A stretch of 64,000 nt of DNA from Roseomonas sp. OT10 (GCF_020991085.1 NZ_CP087719.1:1632001-1696000); one strand, 5' to 3'. Shown: positions 18,429-27,545, counted from the stretch's first letter. Translations and numbers: made by a program. Notes: generated from the letters alone by a model not told the origin.

Positions 18429-18560
18429 TGCCCAGGTCGTGCTGCGCCGCCCTTCTTCTAGCCAGCCGCCCGGTCCCTGCCAACCCTCATTGTGCTTTGC
18501 AGCATAAGGCGTCGCAGGCCGGATCGGGGCGCCCGGAGGGGGCGCCCCGCGGCCGGGCGG

Positions 18561-21500
18561 TCAGGCGAAGTCCATGAGCCACTTGCCCGAGCCGGAGGCG
18601 GCGACCCCGTCCAGCACCACGCTCCCCCCGGACCAGGAGAGCAGCGCGCCGGTGGCGGTGTCGCTGATGTGCAGCCCGGCCTTGGTGATCCCCTCGAAGC
18701 GCAGCCGGTCGACCCCCGCCACGAAATCGGTGATGTGGTCCTGCCCCGCCTCGCCGCTGCGGAAGACGAAGGTGTCCGACCCTGCGCCGCCGGTCAGCAC
18801 GTCGTTCCCCGCGCCGCCGGCCAGCCTGTCCGCCCCGGCGCCGCCGATGACGGTGTCCGCCCCCGATCCGGCCTCCACCAGCAGCTTTTGGGTCCCGGTG
18901 GCGGCGCCTTCGATCCGGTCGTTGCCCGCCCCGGTGGAGAGGGTGAAGACCGTCGTGTCGCCGGCGCGCCAGACCTTCGGATCGGTGATGGTGATGGTGT
19001 CGTTGCCCCCGCCGGTCTGGACGGTGCCGCCCTGGGTGCGGGTGAGGGCGACCTGGCTGGCGGAGGAGCCGCCCAGCACCACGTCCACCTGGGTCAGGTC
19101 GATCAGGTCGTAGCGGCCGCCATCGGCATCCCGGACGCGGATGTTGAGGCCCGTCCAGGCATTGCTGACATCGGCCGAGTAGCTGTCCCCGGCGCGGTCG
19201 TTGACGACCTTCAGCTCGACGAAGCTCTTGAGGCTGGCGAAGCCCAGGTCGCTGCCCTTGAAGGTCATCGTCCCGCCGGCCTCCGCCACGTAGTGGAAGC
19301 TGTCGGCCGCGGCGGCGCTGCCATCGGCGGCCAGCTTGCCCATGCTGAAGGTGACGTCCGGCGCGGCCTTCGCGGTGGCCTCCCTCGCGGCGGCCACGTC
19401 GGCAAGCTGATAGGCGCGGACATAGTCCACCTGCATGTCGCCCAGCAGGTCCCCCGACTTCTCCGGCACCTGGGTGACGCCGCCGGCCCAGTTGCCGCCC
19501 ATCGCCACGTTCAGGATCATGTACATCGGCGTGTGCTGGTTATGGTCGTAGACGACATGGGTCATCTTGCCGTCGACGAACCAGGCCAGCCGCTCCGCCG
19601 TCCATTCCAGGCCGTAGGTGTGCCACTCCGTGGTGTCGAGATGGACCTGGTTGCCCATCTGCCAGACCTCGCCCGGGGCGCGTCCGAGCTGCTCCATCAC
19701 GTCGATCTCGGGCGGCCAGGTGTTGTCGCTGGGCAGCAGCCAGAAGGCGGGGAAGAGGCCGTCCCCCGCGCTCATCTTGATGCGGGCCTCGAAATACCCG
19801 TACTGCTGGGAGAAGCTGCCCGCGGTGGTCAGCACCCCGGAGGTGTATTCCCGGCCCTCCATCTGGGACTTCAGCTCCGGATGGTATTCCGCCCGCAGGC
19901 TGACCGCCCCGTCCGCCACGGTGATGGGCTGGACCCCGAAGGTGCCGGGATCGACGTAGTACTGGAGGTCGCTGTAGGCGTTGTAGTTGCCCGAGCCGGG
20001 GTTCATCCGCGTCCGCCAGGTGCCGCCGTCGTCGTGCTTGCCGTCGAAGCGAGAGAAGGTGTCGAACTCGTCCCCGAAGACGAGCCGGTACTTGGAGGCA
20101 TCCAGGCTGAGCTCGAAGTCCCGCGCGCCGAGCTCGGCCACCTTGCGGCCGGTGAGGGTCAGCGTGTCGTCCCCGAAGGAGAGCTGCGCGCCCTGGGCCG
20201 TGTCGCGCAGCAGCGGCCGCAGTGCCTCCCATGTCAGCGCGCCGTCCAGGATCCGGATGCGGTCCACGCCCGGCGCGAAATCCGTCACCGTGTCATGGCC
20301 ATAGCCCTTGCCGAAGACGAAGGTGTCGCTGCCGGCGCCGCCGGTCAGCAGGTCGTTGTTGCCCATGCCGTCGAGGCGGTTGTCCCCCTCGCTGCCGATC
20401 AGCACGTTCGCCAGCTCGTTGCCCTGGGCCGAGGTGCCGCCGATCGAGCCCAGCCGCTTCAGGTGGTCGCCGTAGATCGGCCGGTTGCCGCCGGTCAGCT
20501 GGATGTTCTCGACATTGTCCACGGCCAGGGCGGTGCCGCTGCCGTAGTAGGTGATGGTGTCGATGCCCTCGCCGGGCTTCTCCACCACCTTCGAGCCGTC
20601 CCCGGCATAGTAGTTGTCGTCGCCCTTGCCGCCGGCCAGCGTGTCGTTCCCCTTCGGCGCCAGCACGTCGTGCCCGTCCGTGCCGGTCACGAGGTTCGCC
20701 CTCGGGTCCTGGTCCGTGATCCACTTGCCGGCCTTGACGCCCAGCGTGGGGGTGCCGGGATCGGCCGAGGCGGGCAGGGTCAGCGGGGCGGCGTTGATGA
20801 CGCCGGGAAGGGTGGTCCCGGCCGGCACGGGCTCCGCCGGCTTCACCGCCGGGGGGAAGAGCTGCTCCAGGCTGCGCAGCGTGCCGTCGCCGAAGCGCAG
20901 GTACTCCACCCCGGTCATGGCGATGCCGATATCGCGCCGCCCGGCGATCTCGATCGTCACCACGCCCTCCGCCGAGCGCGAGAGCGTCAGAGCGGACTGG
21001 ACGAAGGCGAGCTGCAGCGTGTCGGTGCCCGCCCCGCCCTCGATGGCATAGAAGCCGTCCAGCGCGACGGACAGGGTGTCGTCGCCCGCCCCCGCGTCGA
21101 TCATGGCGGCGCGGGCACCGCCGATGGTGAGGCGGTCGTTGCCCGCGCCGAGGCTGATCGCGGCCTCGGTCCAGCGCAGGGTGCCGGCGAAGAAGACGGT
21201 GTCGTTGCCTGCGCCGGCATCGATCACGAAGCCATTCCCCGCCCCGCCGGCATTGGAGAGGGCGCGGACCGTGATGACGTCGTCGCCCGCGCCGCTCTGC
21301 ACGATGCCGCGCTTGGCGCCCTCGACGGTGAAGGTGTCGGCACCGGCGCCGCCCAGCAGATCCACCTGCACCACGTCCCGCACCGTCAGCGGAGCGCCGG
21401 ATTCGCTGTGCACCGCCACGTTGCGCCAGGCCCAGGCCGTGGGCGCCTGGATCACCTGGCCAGCCGCGCCCAGGCCCTTGGCGGTCGGGGAGGTCAGCGC

Positions 21501-21638
21501 CAAGCTGCGGCCCGGTACGGCGGCGATGGGGGCAACCGGTTCCGCGGTCGGATCGCCCCAGGCCCCGTAGGCGGCCACGCCGTCCTTCAACCCGCGCGCC
21601 AACGAGACCGGGAGTGCTCCGAGGGTGACGTTCTGCAT
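18561..21638 (-). CDS. Secreted RTX-repeat GH16 glycanase
   Basis: A 1025-residue protein without a Sec signal. It is built from RTX calcium-binding repeats (several GGAGADTF, GAGNDR and GGAGNDVLTGGAGSDTF blocks) at about 70-480 and again at the C-terminus (about 900-985), which suggests type I secretion. Between them, from about 510 to 760, is a glycoside hydrolase family 16 domain with the catalytic EIDVME motif near residue 642 (two Glu and the helper Asp). A further beta-rich, probably carbohydrate-binding region lies at about 770-870. The closest functional analogue is rhizobial ExsH, which shortens succinoglycan. ATG 21638 is chosen because MQNVTLGALPVSLARG opens the non-repetitive N-terminus. 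No type I secretion genes are visible in the window. Confidence 0.9.
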   Translation of the reverse strand: MQNVTLGALPVSLARGLKDGVAAYGAWGDPTAEPVAPIAAVPGRSLALTSPTAKGLGAAGQVIQAPTAWAWRNVAVHSESGAPLTVRDVVQVDLLGGAGADTFTVEGAKRGIVQSGAGDDVITVRALSNAGGAGNGFVIDAGAGNDTVFFAGTLRWTEAAISLGAGNDRLTIGGARAAMIDAGAGDDTLSVALDGFYAIEGGAGTDTLQLAFVQSALTLSRSAEGVVTIEIAGRRDIGIAMTGVEYLRFGDGTLRSLEQLFPPAVKPAEPVPAGTTLPGVINAAPLTLPASADPGTPTLGVKAGKWITDQDPRANLVTGTDGHDVLAPKGNDTLAGGKGDDNYYAGDGSKVVEKPGEGIDTITYYGSGTALAVDNVENIQLTGGNRPIYGDHLKRLGSIGGTSAQGNELANVLIGSEGDNRLDGMGNNDLLTGGAGSDTFVFGKGYGHDTVTDFAPGVDRIRILDGALTWEALRPLLRDTAQGAQLSFGDDTLTLTGRKVAELGARDFELSLDASKYRLVFGDEFDTFSRFDGKHDDGGTWRTRMNPGSGNYNAYSDLQYYVDPGTFGVQPITVADGAVSLRAEYHPELKSQMEGREYTSGVLTTAGSFSQQYGYFEARIKMSAGDGLFPAFWLLPSDNTWPPEIDVMEQLGRAPGEVWQMGNQVHLDTTEWHTYGLEWTAERLAWFVDGKMTHVVYDHNQHTPMYMILNVAMGGNWAGGVTQVPEKSGDLLGDMQVDYVRAYQLADVAAAREATAKAAPDVTFSMGKLAADGSAAAADSFHYVAEAGGTMTFKGSDLGFASLKSFVELKVVNDRAGDSYSADVSNAWTGLNIRVRDADGGRYDLIDLTQVDVVLGGSSASQVALTRTQGGTVQTGGGNDTITITDPKVWRAGDTTVFTLSTGAGNDRIEGAATGTQKLLVEAGSGADTVIGGAGADRLAGGAGNDVLTGGAGSDTFVFRSGEAGQDHITDFVAGVDRLRFEGITKAGLHISDTATGALLSWSGGSVVLDGVAASGSGKWLMDFA

Positions 21639-21766
21639 GAGCCGTGTTCCGTTTCGTGGGATGACGTACAAATAATGCGACGAACTGATGAAGAGGTTCT
21701 TGACGGCGCGGCAGCGGGCCGGCCGGCGGAACGGCGGTGGCAGCGAGCAAGCGGGGAGCGGTCGCG

Positions 21767-22918
21767 ATGAGGGTCGCCTACCTCGTGCATGACCTCGGCG
21801 ACGCGGCGGTGGAGCGGCGGCTACGCCAGCTGCGGTCCGCGGGCTTCGATCTGGCCCTGGCCGGATTCCACCGCGCGGAAACGCCGCCGTCCGAGGTGGC
21901 CGGGGTTCCGGCCGTGCCGATGGGAAGGACCGAGAACGCCCGGCTGGTCCGGCGGATCGGCAGCGTGCTGGGCGCGGCGGCACGGCCCGGCGCCTGGGTC
22001 GAGGCGGTGCGCGGCGCCGACATCATCCTGGCGCGGCAGCTCGAGATGCTGGCGCTGGGCGCGCGCGGTCGCGCCGTGGCGGCGCGCTCGGCGTCGCTGG
22101 TCTACGAATGCCTGGATATCCATCGGCTGATGCTGTCCCAGGGCCCGCCTGGGCGGGCCCTGCGCGCGCTGGAAGGGGCGTTGCTGCGCCGGACGGACCT
22201 GCTGCTCGTCAGCTCCCCGGCCTTCGTCGAGAACCACTTCGCCCGCGCCTATCCCCGGCTGCCCCCGACGGAGCTGGTCGAGAACCGCGTGCTGGAGGAG
22301 GAGCTGTCACCCGAGGTCCTGGCCGGGCCGCCGCCCCCACCCGTGGCCGGCCCGCCCTGGCGAATCGGCTGGTTCGGCATGCTGCGCTGCCGACGGAGCC
22401 TGGAGCTCCTGGCGGGGTTGACCCGGGCCCTGCCGGGGCAGGTGGAGGTGGTCCTGCGGGGCCGCCCGGCCCTGGATGCGCTCGGCGACCTGGAGGGGGT
22501 GCTGGCCTCCGCCCCGGGGATGCGGTTCGACGGGCCCTACGACCGCCGGCGCGACCTAGCCGGCATGTATGCGGGGGTGCATTTCACCTGGGCGATCGAC
22601 TTCTACGAGGCTGGGGCGAATTCCGACTGGCTGCTGCCCAACCGCCTCTATGAGGGCGGGGCGCACGGTGCGGTGCCGCTGGCGATGCGGAACGTGGAGA
22701 CGGGGCGCTGGCTGGCGCGCCACGGCGCCGGCATCCGGCTGGAGGAGCCGCTGGGCGAGGCGCTGCGCGACCTCTTCGCCGGGATGACGGCGGAGCAATG
22801 GGGCGAGGCAAGACGGGCCGCGGCAGCGGTGCCGCGAGCCGCCTATGTGGACGGCCCCGAGGCTGCCGCGAGGCTGGCCGAGGCGCTGTCCGCCTCGGTA
22901 TCGCGTGACTCGTTCTGA
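21767..22918 (+). CDS. ExoL-like GT-B glycosyltransferase
   Basis: A 383-residue protein starting MRVAYLVHDLGDAAVERRLR, the type of N-terminus seen in succinoglycan glycosyltransferase ExoL. The C-terminal half has WRIGWFGMLRCRRSLELL and a late NRLYEGGAHGAVPLA segment equivalent to the donor-binding EGxxxG region of GT-B enzymes. It probably adds one sugar of the EPS repeat in the cytoplasm. ATG 21767 is preceded by GGGGAG. It lies divergent from the GH16 glycanase, with 128 bp between the start codons. Confidence 0.82.
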   Translation: MRVAYLVHDLGDAAVERRLRQLRSAGFDLALAGFHRAETPPSEVAGVPAVPMGRTENARLVRRIGSVLGAAARPGAWVEAVRGADIILARQLEMLALGARGRAVAARSASLVYECLDIHRLMLSQGPPGRALRALEGALLRRTDLLLVSSPAFVENHFARAYPRLPPTELVENRVLEEELSPEVLAGPPPPPVAGPPWRIGWFGMLRCRRSLELLAGLTRALPGQVEVVLRGRPALDALGDLEGVLASAPGMRFDGPYDRRRDLAGMYAGVHFTWAIDFYEAGANSDWLLPNRLYEGGAHGAVPLAMRNVETGRWLARHGAGIRLEEPLGEALRDLFAGMTAEQWGEARRAAAAVPRAAYVDGPEAAARLAEALSASVSRDSF

Positions 22919-22975
22919 CAAATGAAATACTTTTGAGCGCCGGAGGGGTTACGTCTGGCGAGAACCCTCATGCTA

Positions 22976-23004
22976 GCATTACGTTAAGGGAATTGTCGTA
23001 ATGC
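22976..23004. promoter_or_regulatory. Perfect 8-bp inverted repeat upstream of the small membrane protein
   Basis: GCATTACG (22976-22983) and CGTAATGC (22997-23004) are separated by 13 bases in an AT-rich patch, 55 bases before ATG 23060. This could be a dimeric regulator's operator or an mRNA hairpin. No known consensus is recognised. Confidence 0.4.
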
Positions 23005-23059
23005 AACCAGGGAGCCAGCCGTTCCGCTGAAGGCTCCCGGCAGGGGTAGGAGGCTAGAC

Positions 23060-23278
23060 ATGGTCCCGCAGCATGCATCCGCCCATGGCGCAGCCGCGAA
23101 CCCGCACCCGATGCGCGTGACCTTCGGCCTTCCGGCGAGAGGAGCGGGGCAGATCCTTACCGAGGAGGGACAGCCTTCCTCCCGGATGCCAGTCCCCTTC
23201 CGTGGCATCCTCGTCGGGCTGCTCCTGTCGTCCATCCTGTGGATCGCGATTGTTTTCGGAATATATTCCTATATCTGA
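23060..23278 (+). CDS. Small single-pass membrane protein of the EPS locus
   Basis: 72 residues. The first 47 are soluble and low in motifs. Residues 49-72 form a hydrophobic helix (GILVGLLLSSILWIAIVFG) ending in YSYI, so the protein is tail-anchored. ATG 23060 has a good Shine-Dalgarno (TAGGAGG, about eight bases upstream) and sits after an AT-rich leader with an inverted repeat, which supports real expression. No family recognised. Its place between two EPS glycosyltransferases suggests an accessory role in EPS assembly (inference). Confidence 0.6.
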   Translation: MVPQHASAHGAAANPHPMRVTFGLPARGAGQILTEEGQPSSRMPVPFRGILVGLLLSSILWIAIVFGIYSYI

Positions 23279-23444
23279 AGCGCTGAACCCATTGCCGAGC
23301 ATCGGTGCCGGGATGCCCCGGGCCGGATCATTGCTGCGCCGCCGTAACCGCATTTGACGCTGACCCGGTAGCCTCGGCATACCCCCTAGCGCGCCGCGAT
23401 GGTTGTCGTGACCCTGACCGCGGCTGCCGCAGCGGAGCCGCCTC

Positions 23445-24476
23445 ATGCCCGACGCCGCCGTTCAAGCCTCCAGCGCGGAGGGGGAGGTCCCCTTCGTCTC
23501 CGTCGCCGTCCCTGTGCTGAACGAGTCCCACTACATCCAGCCCTGCCTCGAATCCCTGCGCGGCCAGTGGCCGGAGGGGCGGTTCGAGGTGCTCGTGCTG
23601 GATGGCGGCAGCCGCGACGACACGCGGGAGAAGGTGGAGGCCATGATGCCGGGCTTTCCCGGCCTGCGCCTGCTCGACAACCCGCGGCGCCTGCAGTCGG
23701 CGGCCGTCAACCTCGCTGCCCGCCTGGCCACGCCCGAAGCGGGCATCCTGGTCCGGGCGGACGCGCACGCCGTCTATCCGCCCGACTTCCTGGTGAAGGT
23801 GGTGGGCGCCCTGCGCAGCCAGCGCGGTGCGACCTCCGTGGTGGTGCCCATGGTCACGGAAGGCCGAATCGGCTTGCAGCGGGCGATCGCCGCCGCCCAG
23901 AACAGCCGCTTCGGCAATGGCGGCTCGGCGCACCGGCGGCTCGGCCAATCGCGGTGGGTGGATCACGGCCACCATGCCGCCTTCGACCGGGCGTTCTTCC
24001 TGTCCATCGGCGGCTACGACGAGACCTTCACCCATAACGAGGATGCCGAGCTCGACCAGCGCGCCACGGCGGCGGGGGGCAAGGTCTGGATGTGCGCCGA
24101 AGCGGCGGTGACCTATTTCCCGCGCCGGGACCTCGTCAGCCTGGGGCGGCAATACAGCCGGCACGGTGCCGGCCGGGCCCGGACCATCCTCAAGCACCGG
24201 CTGAAGCCGAAGCCCCGCCAGATGGCGCCGGTTGTGGCGCTTCTGGGAAATTCCGCCGCCTTGGTTGCGGCGCCGGTCGTGCCCGCAACCCTTCTGGTGC
24301 CGGCGGTCTATGCGCTGCTGTGCCTGGGATGGGGGGCCCGTTCCGCCCTGCGCGAGCGCGATGCCTGGCTCCTGGCGGCAGGGCCGGCGGCGATGACGAT
24401 GCACCATGCCTGGGCCGTGGGCTTCCTGCGTTCCCTGATGCGGCGGCGGAACCGACAGGTTGCCACCAGCCCCTGA
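23445..24476 (+). CDS. ExoA-like family 2 glycosyltransferase
   Basis: A 343-residue GT2 enzyme resembling succinoglycan beta-glucosyltransferase ExoA. It opens with VSVAVPVLNESHYIQPCLES and has LDGGSRDDT, the VRADAH metal-binding motif, and WVDHGHHAAFDR, with the HNEDAELDQR catalytic block near residue 200. Two C-terminal hydrophobic helices (about 265-305) anchor it to the inner membrane, as in ExoA. ATG 23445 follows a GGAG eight bases upstream. It works with the ExoL-like enzyme on the same lipid-linked repeat (inference from context). Confidence 0.88.
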   Translation: MPDAAVQASSAEGEVPFVSVAVPVLNESHYIQPCLESLRGQWPEGRFEVLVLDGGSRDDTREKVEAMMPGFPGLRLLDNPRRLQSAAVNLAARLATPEAGILVRADAHAVYPPDFLVKVVGALRSQRGATSVVVPMVTEGRIGLQRAIAAAQNSRFGNGGSAHRRLGQSRWVDHGHHAAFDRAFFLSIGGYDETFTHNEDAELDQRATAAGGKVWMCAEAAVTYFPRRDLVSLGRQYSRHGAGRARTILKHRLKPKPRQMAPVVALLGNSAALVAAPVVPATLLVPAVYALLCLGWGARSALRERDAWLLAAGPAAMTMHHAWAVGFLRSLMRRRNRQVATSP

Positions 24477-24519
24477 CCGGGCGATCACCAGCCCGTGTAT
24501 GCTGCACTGCAAAATCACT

Positions 24520-24547
24520 TTGATTCTGCCCTGGAACACGATAAGAC
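24520..24547 (+). promoter_or_regulatory. Candidate promoter for the Wzz/BY-kinase gene
   Basis: TTGATT (24520-24525) and TAAGAC (24542-24547) are 16 bases apart in a short AT-richer stretch after the ExoA-like gene. The -10 match is weak. Confidence 0.28.
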
Positions 24548-24581
24548 CGCGTGAACTGGCCGCGCGGCCTGTGTCCAAAAT

Positions 24582-24598
24582 GCGGGAAATAATCCCGC
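24582..24598 (+). promoter_or_regulatory. Hairpin in the leader of the Wzz/BY-kinase gene
   Basis: GCGGGA and TCCCGC form a perfect 6-bp stem with loop AATAA, ending three bases before an in-frame ATG at 24602. It would hinder initiation at 24602, which is one reason to prefer ATG 24644. It may also tune expression. Confidence 0.4.
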
Positions 24599-24643
24599 TA
24601 CATGCAACGGCGCCTCGATGCGGCTGACGACAGGATCGGACCC

Positions 24644-26950
24644 ATGCTGAACATCGCCAAGCCGATCGATCAGACCCAGTTCGTGGCACCCTTGCCCGAG
24701 CCGGCCTTCCAATGGCTTCCGGCCGTGCTGCGCTTCGCGCGCCGGCGCTGGCCCTGGATGGCGGCGGTCCTGGCCCTCTTCCTGGCGCTGGCCGGCGCCT
24801 ACCTCGCGGTGGCGACGCCCCAGTTCACCGCGACGGTCGACCTGTCCATCGATACCCGGCGCGCCCACCCCTTCCGGCAGCAGCCGCTCGTCGTCGACAG
24901 CCTCTACGACAACACCTACGTCGAGAGCCAGGTCGAGGTGATGCGCTCCGCCGGCACGGCGCGCGCCCTCGTCGAGTCCCAGAACCTGGTGAACGACCCG
25001 CGCTTCATGCGCGGCCCGGGCATCCTGGGGCAGGCCAGGCAGCAGGTGATGGCGCTCGTCGCCCGTGTCGCCGGGGGCTTTGGCATCCAGGCCGACAGCG
25101 CGCCCAGCGCCAACGAGGCCGCCGAGCAGCTGACGCGCGCCACGGACCAGATGCAGGGCATGATGAAGGTCCGCCGGATCGGGCAGACCTCCGTCGTCCA
25201 GCTCAGCGTCACCTCGCCCGATGCGGAGCTGGCGGCGACGCTCGCGAACGCCGCGGCACATGTCTACATCTCCGGCCAGCTCGACACGATCGCCGCGAAC
25301 ACCCGCCAGGCCGGCGGCTGGCTCGAGGAGCGGCTGCGCTCCCTGCGCGAGCAGGCGATCACCGCCGACGAGGCGGTGCAGCGCTACAAGGCCGAGAACA
25401 ACATCGTCGATACCGACAAGGGCCTGCTCTACGAGCGTGAAATCGGCGAGCTGAACACGCAGATCATCGCCGCCGCCAGCCGCACCGCGGAGACCCAGTC
25501 GCGCCTCGCCCGGGTGGAGGCGATCCTGGGCAACGGCACGCCCGTGCCGGACGCGACGGTGGCGGACACGCTGCAGAACCAGGTCATCGTCCGGCTGCGC
25601 CAGCAGTACCTGGACGCGTCGCGGCGCGAGGCGGAGTGGTCGCAGCGCTACGGCGCCAGCCACGCCGCCGCCGTGAACATGCGCAACGAGATGGCCCAGA
25701 TCCGCCGGGCCATCCAGGACGAGCTGGGCCGGATCGCCCAGACCTACCGCAGCGACGCGGAGGTCGCGGTGGCGAACCAGAAGGCGCTGGAGGCCCGCAT
25801 GGCCGAGCTGGTCGAGCAGGCCGGCCGGCTGAACACGGACCGCATCCTGCTGCGCTCGCTGCAGTCCTCGGCCGATACCTACCGCTCGATCTACGAGAAC
25901 TTCCTGCAGCGCTACACCCAGGCGATGCAGGACCAGTCCTACCCGATCTCCGACGCGCGGGTGGTGAGCGAGGCGACGGTGCCGCTCAGCAAGAGCTCGC
26001 CCAAGGCCGTGCTGGTCCTTGCGGGCGCCCTGGTGCTCGGCCTGGGCCTGGGCGGCTTCCTGGCCTTCGTCCGGGAGATGATGGACCGCGGCCTCCGCAC
26101 GCCGGAGCAGCTTCGGGCGGTGACGGGCGCCGATTGCCTGGGCGCGCTCAGCAGCCTGTCGCGGCGGGAGATCCGCCGCGCCGGCAACCGTGCCCGCGAG
26201 GCCCGGCCGACCGTCGCGGTCGCCAGCGGCCGCGCCCTGCCGGTCGACAACACGATCCTGCGCTACGCCGTCAGCGCGCCGATGTCGCCCTTCGCCGAGG
26301 TGGTGCGCAGCGTGCTGGTTCGGGTCCTGCAGCTCCGTCAGCGCGGCCGCGCCGTGAAGGTGATCGGCTGCGTCTCCGCCCTGCCGGGCGAGGGCGCCAC
26401 CACCACGGCGGCGAACCTGGCCCAGATGCTGGCCGAGTCCGGGCAGTCCACCCTGCTGCTGGATTGGGACATGCGCCACATGGACCTGACCTACGGCATG
26501 GGCGCGGAGCGCACCCCGGGCTTCCTGCAGGTCCTTGCCGGCGAGGTCGCGCTGGAAGACGCGCTGTGGCAGGATCCGGTGACGGGCCTGTACTTCCTGC
26601 CTGCCGCGGCGCAGGGGCCCGTGCCGCACGCGGCCGCGCTCTTCGCCTCGGAAAAGGTGCGGCAGCTGATGCTCTCGCTGCGGGACCGCTTCGACTGCAT
26701 CGTGGTGGACCTGCGGCCGCTGACGGTGGCCATGGATGCCCACGCCGCGGACGAGCTGGTCGACGGCTTCGTGCTGACGACGGAGTGGGGCCGGAGCGAG
26801 GCCGACGTGCTGAACGAGGCGCTGAACCGCTTCCTGGTGAACGATGCCCATCTGCTGGGCGTGGTGTTCAACAAGGTCGACCGCCGCGCCCTGGGCCGGT
26901 ACGTCAACACGGCCCTGCCGATCTGGGGCGCTTCGCCGCGCGCGGCGTAA
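24644..26950 (+). CDS. Wzz/GumC-type chain-length regulator fused to a degenerate BY-kinase domain
   Basis: A 768-residue inner-membrane protein. Residues 15-45 include the first helix, followed by a Wzz domain (TATVDLSID). Next is a long coiled-coil periplasmic region (about 200-430), then a second helix near 460. The C-terminal cytoplasmic domain (about 560-768) has the BY-kinase layout: CVSALPGEGATTTAANLAQ, LLLDWDMRHMDLTYG and CIVVDLRPL. The Walker A Lys of GEGKST is replaced by Ala (GEGATTT), and the C-terminus has only one Tyr in place of the usual Tyr cluster. It probably sets polymer length without autophosphorylating. ATG 24644 is preferred over ATG 24602 because AGGATCGGA precedes it and a hairpin blocks the other. 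A strong terminator follows. Confidence 0.82.
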   Translation: MLNIAKPIDQTQFVAPLPEPAFQWLPAVLRFARRRWPWMAAVLALFLALAGAYLAVATPQFTATVDLSIDTRRAHPFRQQPLVVDSLYDNTYVESQVEVMRSAGTARALVESQNLVNDPRFMRGPGILGQARQQVMALVARVAGGFGIQADSAPSANEAAEQLTRATDQMQGMMKVRRIGQTSVVQLSVTSPDAELAATLANAAAHVYISGQLDTIAANTRQAGGWLEERLRSLREQAITADEAVQRYKAENNIVDTDKGLLYEREIGELNTQIIAAASRTAETQSRLARVEAILGNGTPVPDATVADTLQNQVIVRLRQQYLDASRREAEWSQRYGASHAAAVNMRNEMAQIRRAIQDELGRIAQTYRSDAEVAVANQKALEARMAELVEQAGRLNTDRILLRSLQSSADTYRSIYENFLQRYTQAMQDQSYPISDARVVSEATVPLSKSSPKAVLVLAGALVLGLGLGGFLAFVREMMDRGLRTPEQLRAVTGADCLGALSSLSRREIRRAGNRAREARPTVAVASGRALPVDNTILRYAVSAPMSPFAEVVRSVLVRVLQLRQRGRAVKVIGCVSALPGEGATTTAANLAQMLAESGQSTLLLDWDMRHMDLTYGMGAERTPGFLQVLAGEVALEDALWQDPVTGLYFLPAAAQGPVPHAAALFASEKVRQLMLSLRDRFDCIVVDLRPLTVAMDAHAADELVDGFVLTTEWGRSEADVLNEALNRFLVNDAHLLGVVFNKVDRRALGRYVNTALPIWGASPRAA

Positions 26951-26975
26951 CCTCCGGACGGGGTTGCCGAGGCAC

Positions 26976-27013
26976 AACACCCCGCTCGACGCAGGTCGGG
27001 CGGGGTGTTTTGC
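26976..27013 (+). terminator. Rho-independent terminator after the Wzz/BY-kinase gene
   Basis: AACACCCCGC (26976-26985) pairs perfectly with GCGGGGTGTT (27000-27009) across a 14-base loop, and a T-rich run follows. It lies 26 bases after the stop codon. This is the clearest intrinsic terminator in the window and ends the rightward EPS transcript. Confidence 0.8.
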
Positions 27014-27140
27014 GTTTGGCGTAGGGCGCGACCCTATCCTGGCGGCCCGCGATGTCCTGAGGGCGGCATGGCACAGAGCGTGGCCGGGGTGGGTGGGCGC
27101 CCGTCCGGCCCGGTAGCGCGGGGCGGCCACTGAACGGTCT

Positions 27141-27545
27141 CATATGGACGGTAGGATGACCTGACCGGTCGTGCTGTGGTGTTCGGGCGTGGGACCGGGA
27201 GGGGACACCGGCCTGCGGCATCGACGCCGTGCGTCGATCCCCGTCCCGGACCTTCCCCTGCCGGGGCCACAAGCGGGCCCCGGTCCACGCTGGGAGTCTG
27301 GTGCTTTCGGGGGGTGTCAGCTTCCAGGCTCAACCCTGACGGAACGCGGACAGACGGGACTCCGAAAGAACTCAGAAGGCGTCAGCAAGCGTGGAGGACG
27401 GTCCCGCCGAGGAGCATGGCTCCTCGGCGCCGCGACCCCGTGTCCGGCTGTCCCGCGGCAGCGCTGATCGGGTCCAGGGCCCGCAGGGTCCTGGCGGAGT
27501 GGGGGTACGGGGGCGAGGCAGAGCCTTGCCCCCGGGCCATAGGCG
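27141..27545 (+). repeat. Hairpin-rich dispersed repeat, copy A
   Basis: About 400 bp that match, in inverted orientation, copy B at 60521-60900. Long identical blocks alternate with diverged ones. Three stem-loops are kept in both copies: CCGGGGCC/GGCCCCGG (27261-27283), the 10-bp stem GCCGAGGAGC/GCTCCTCGGC with loop ATG (27406-27428), and GGGGGCGAGGC/GCCTTGCCCCC (27509-27533). No terminal inverted repeats, target duplication or transposase is visible. Reading frames are not conserved between the copies. It may be a non-coding repeat family or a structured RNA. Confidence 0.8.

Noticed and set aside
18492-21770. 1092-residue open frame antisense to the RTX/GH16 gene
   Set aside because: Open because of very high GC at third codon positions. 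The translation has no family motif, while the minus strand encodes clear RTX and GH16 motifs.
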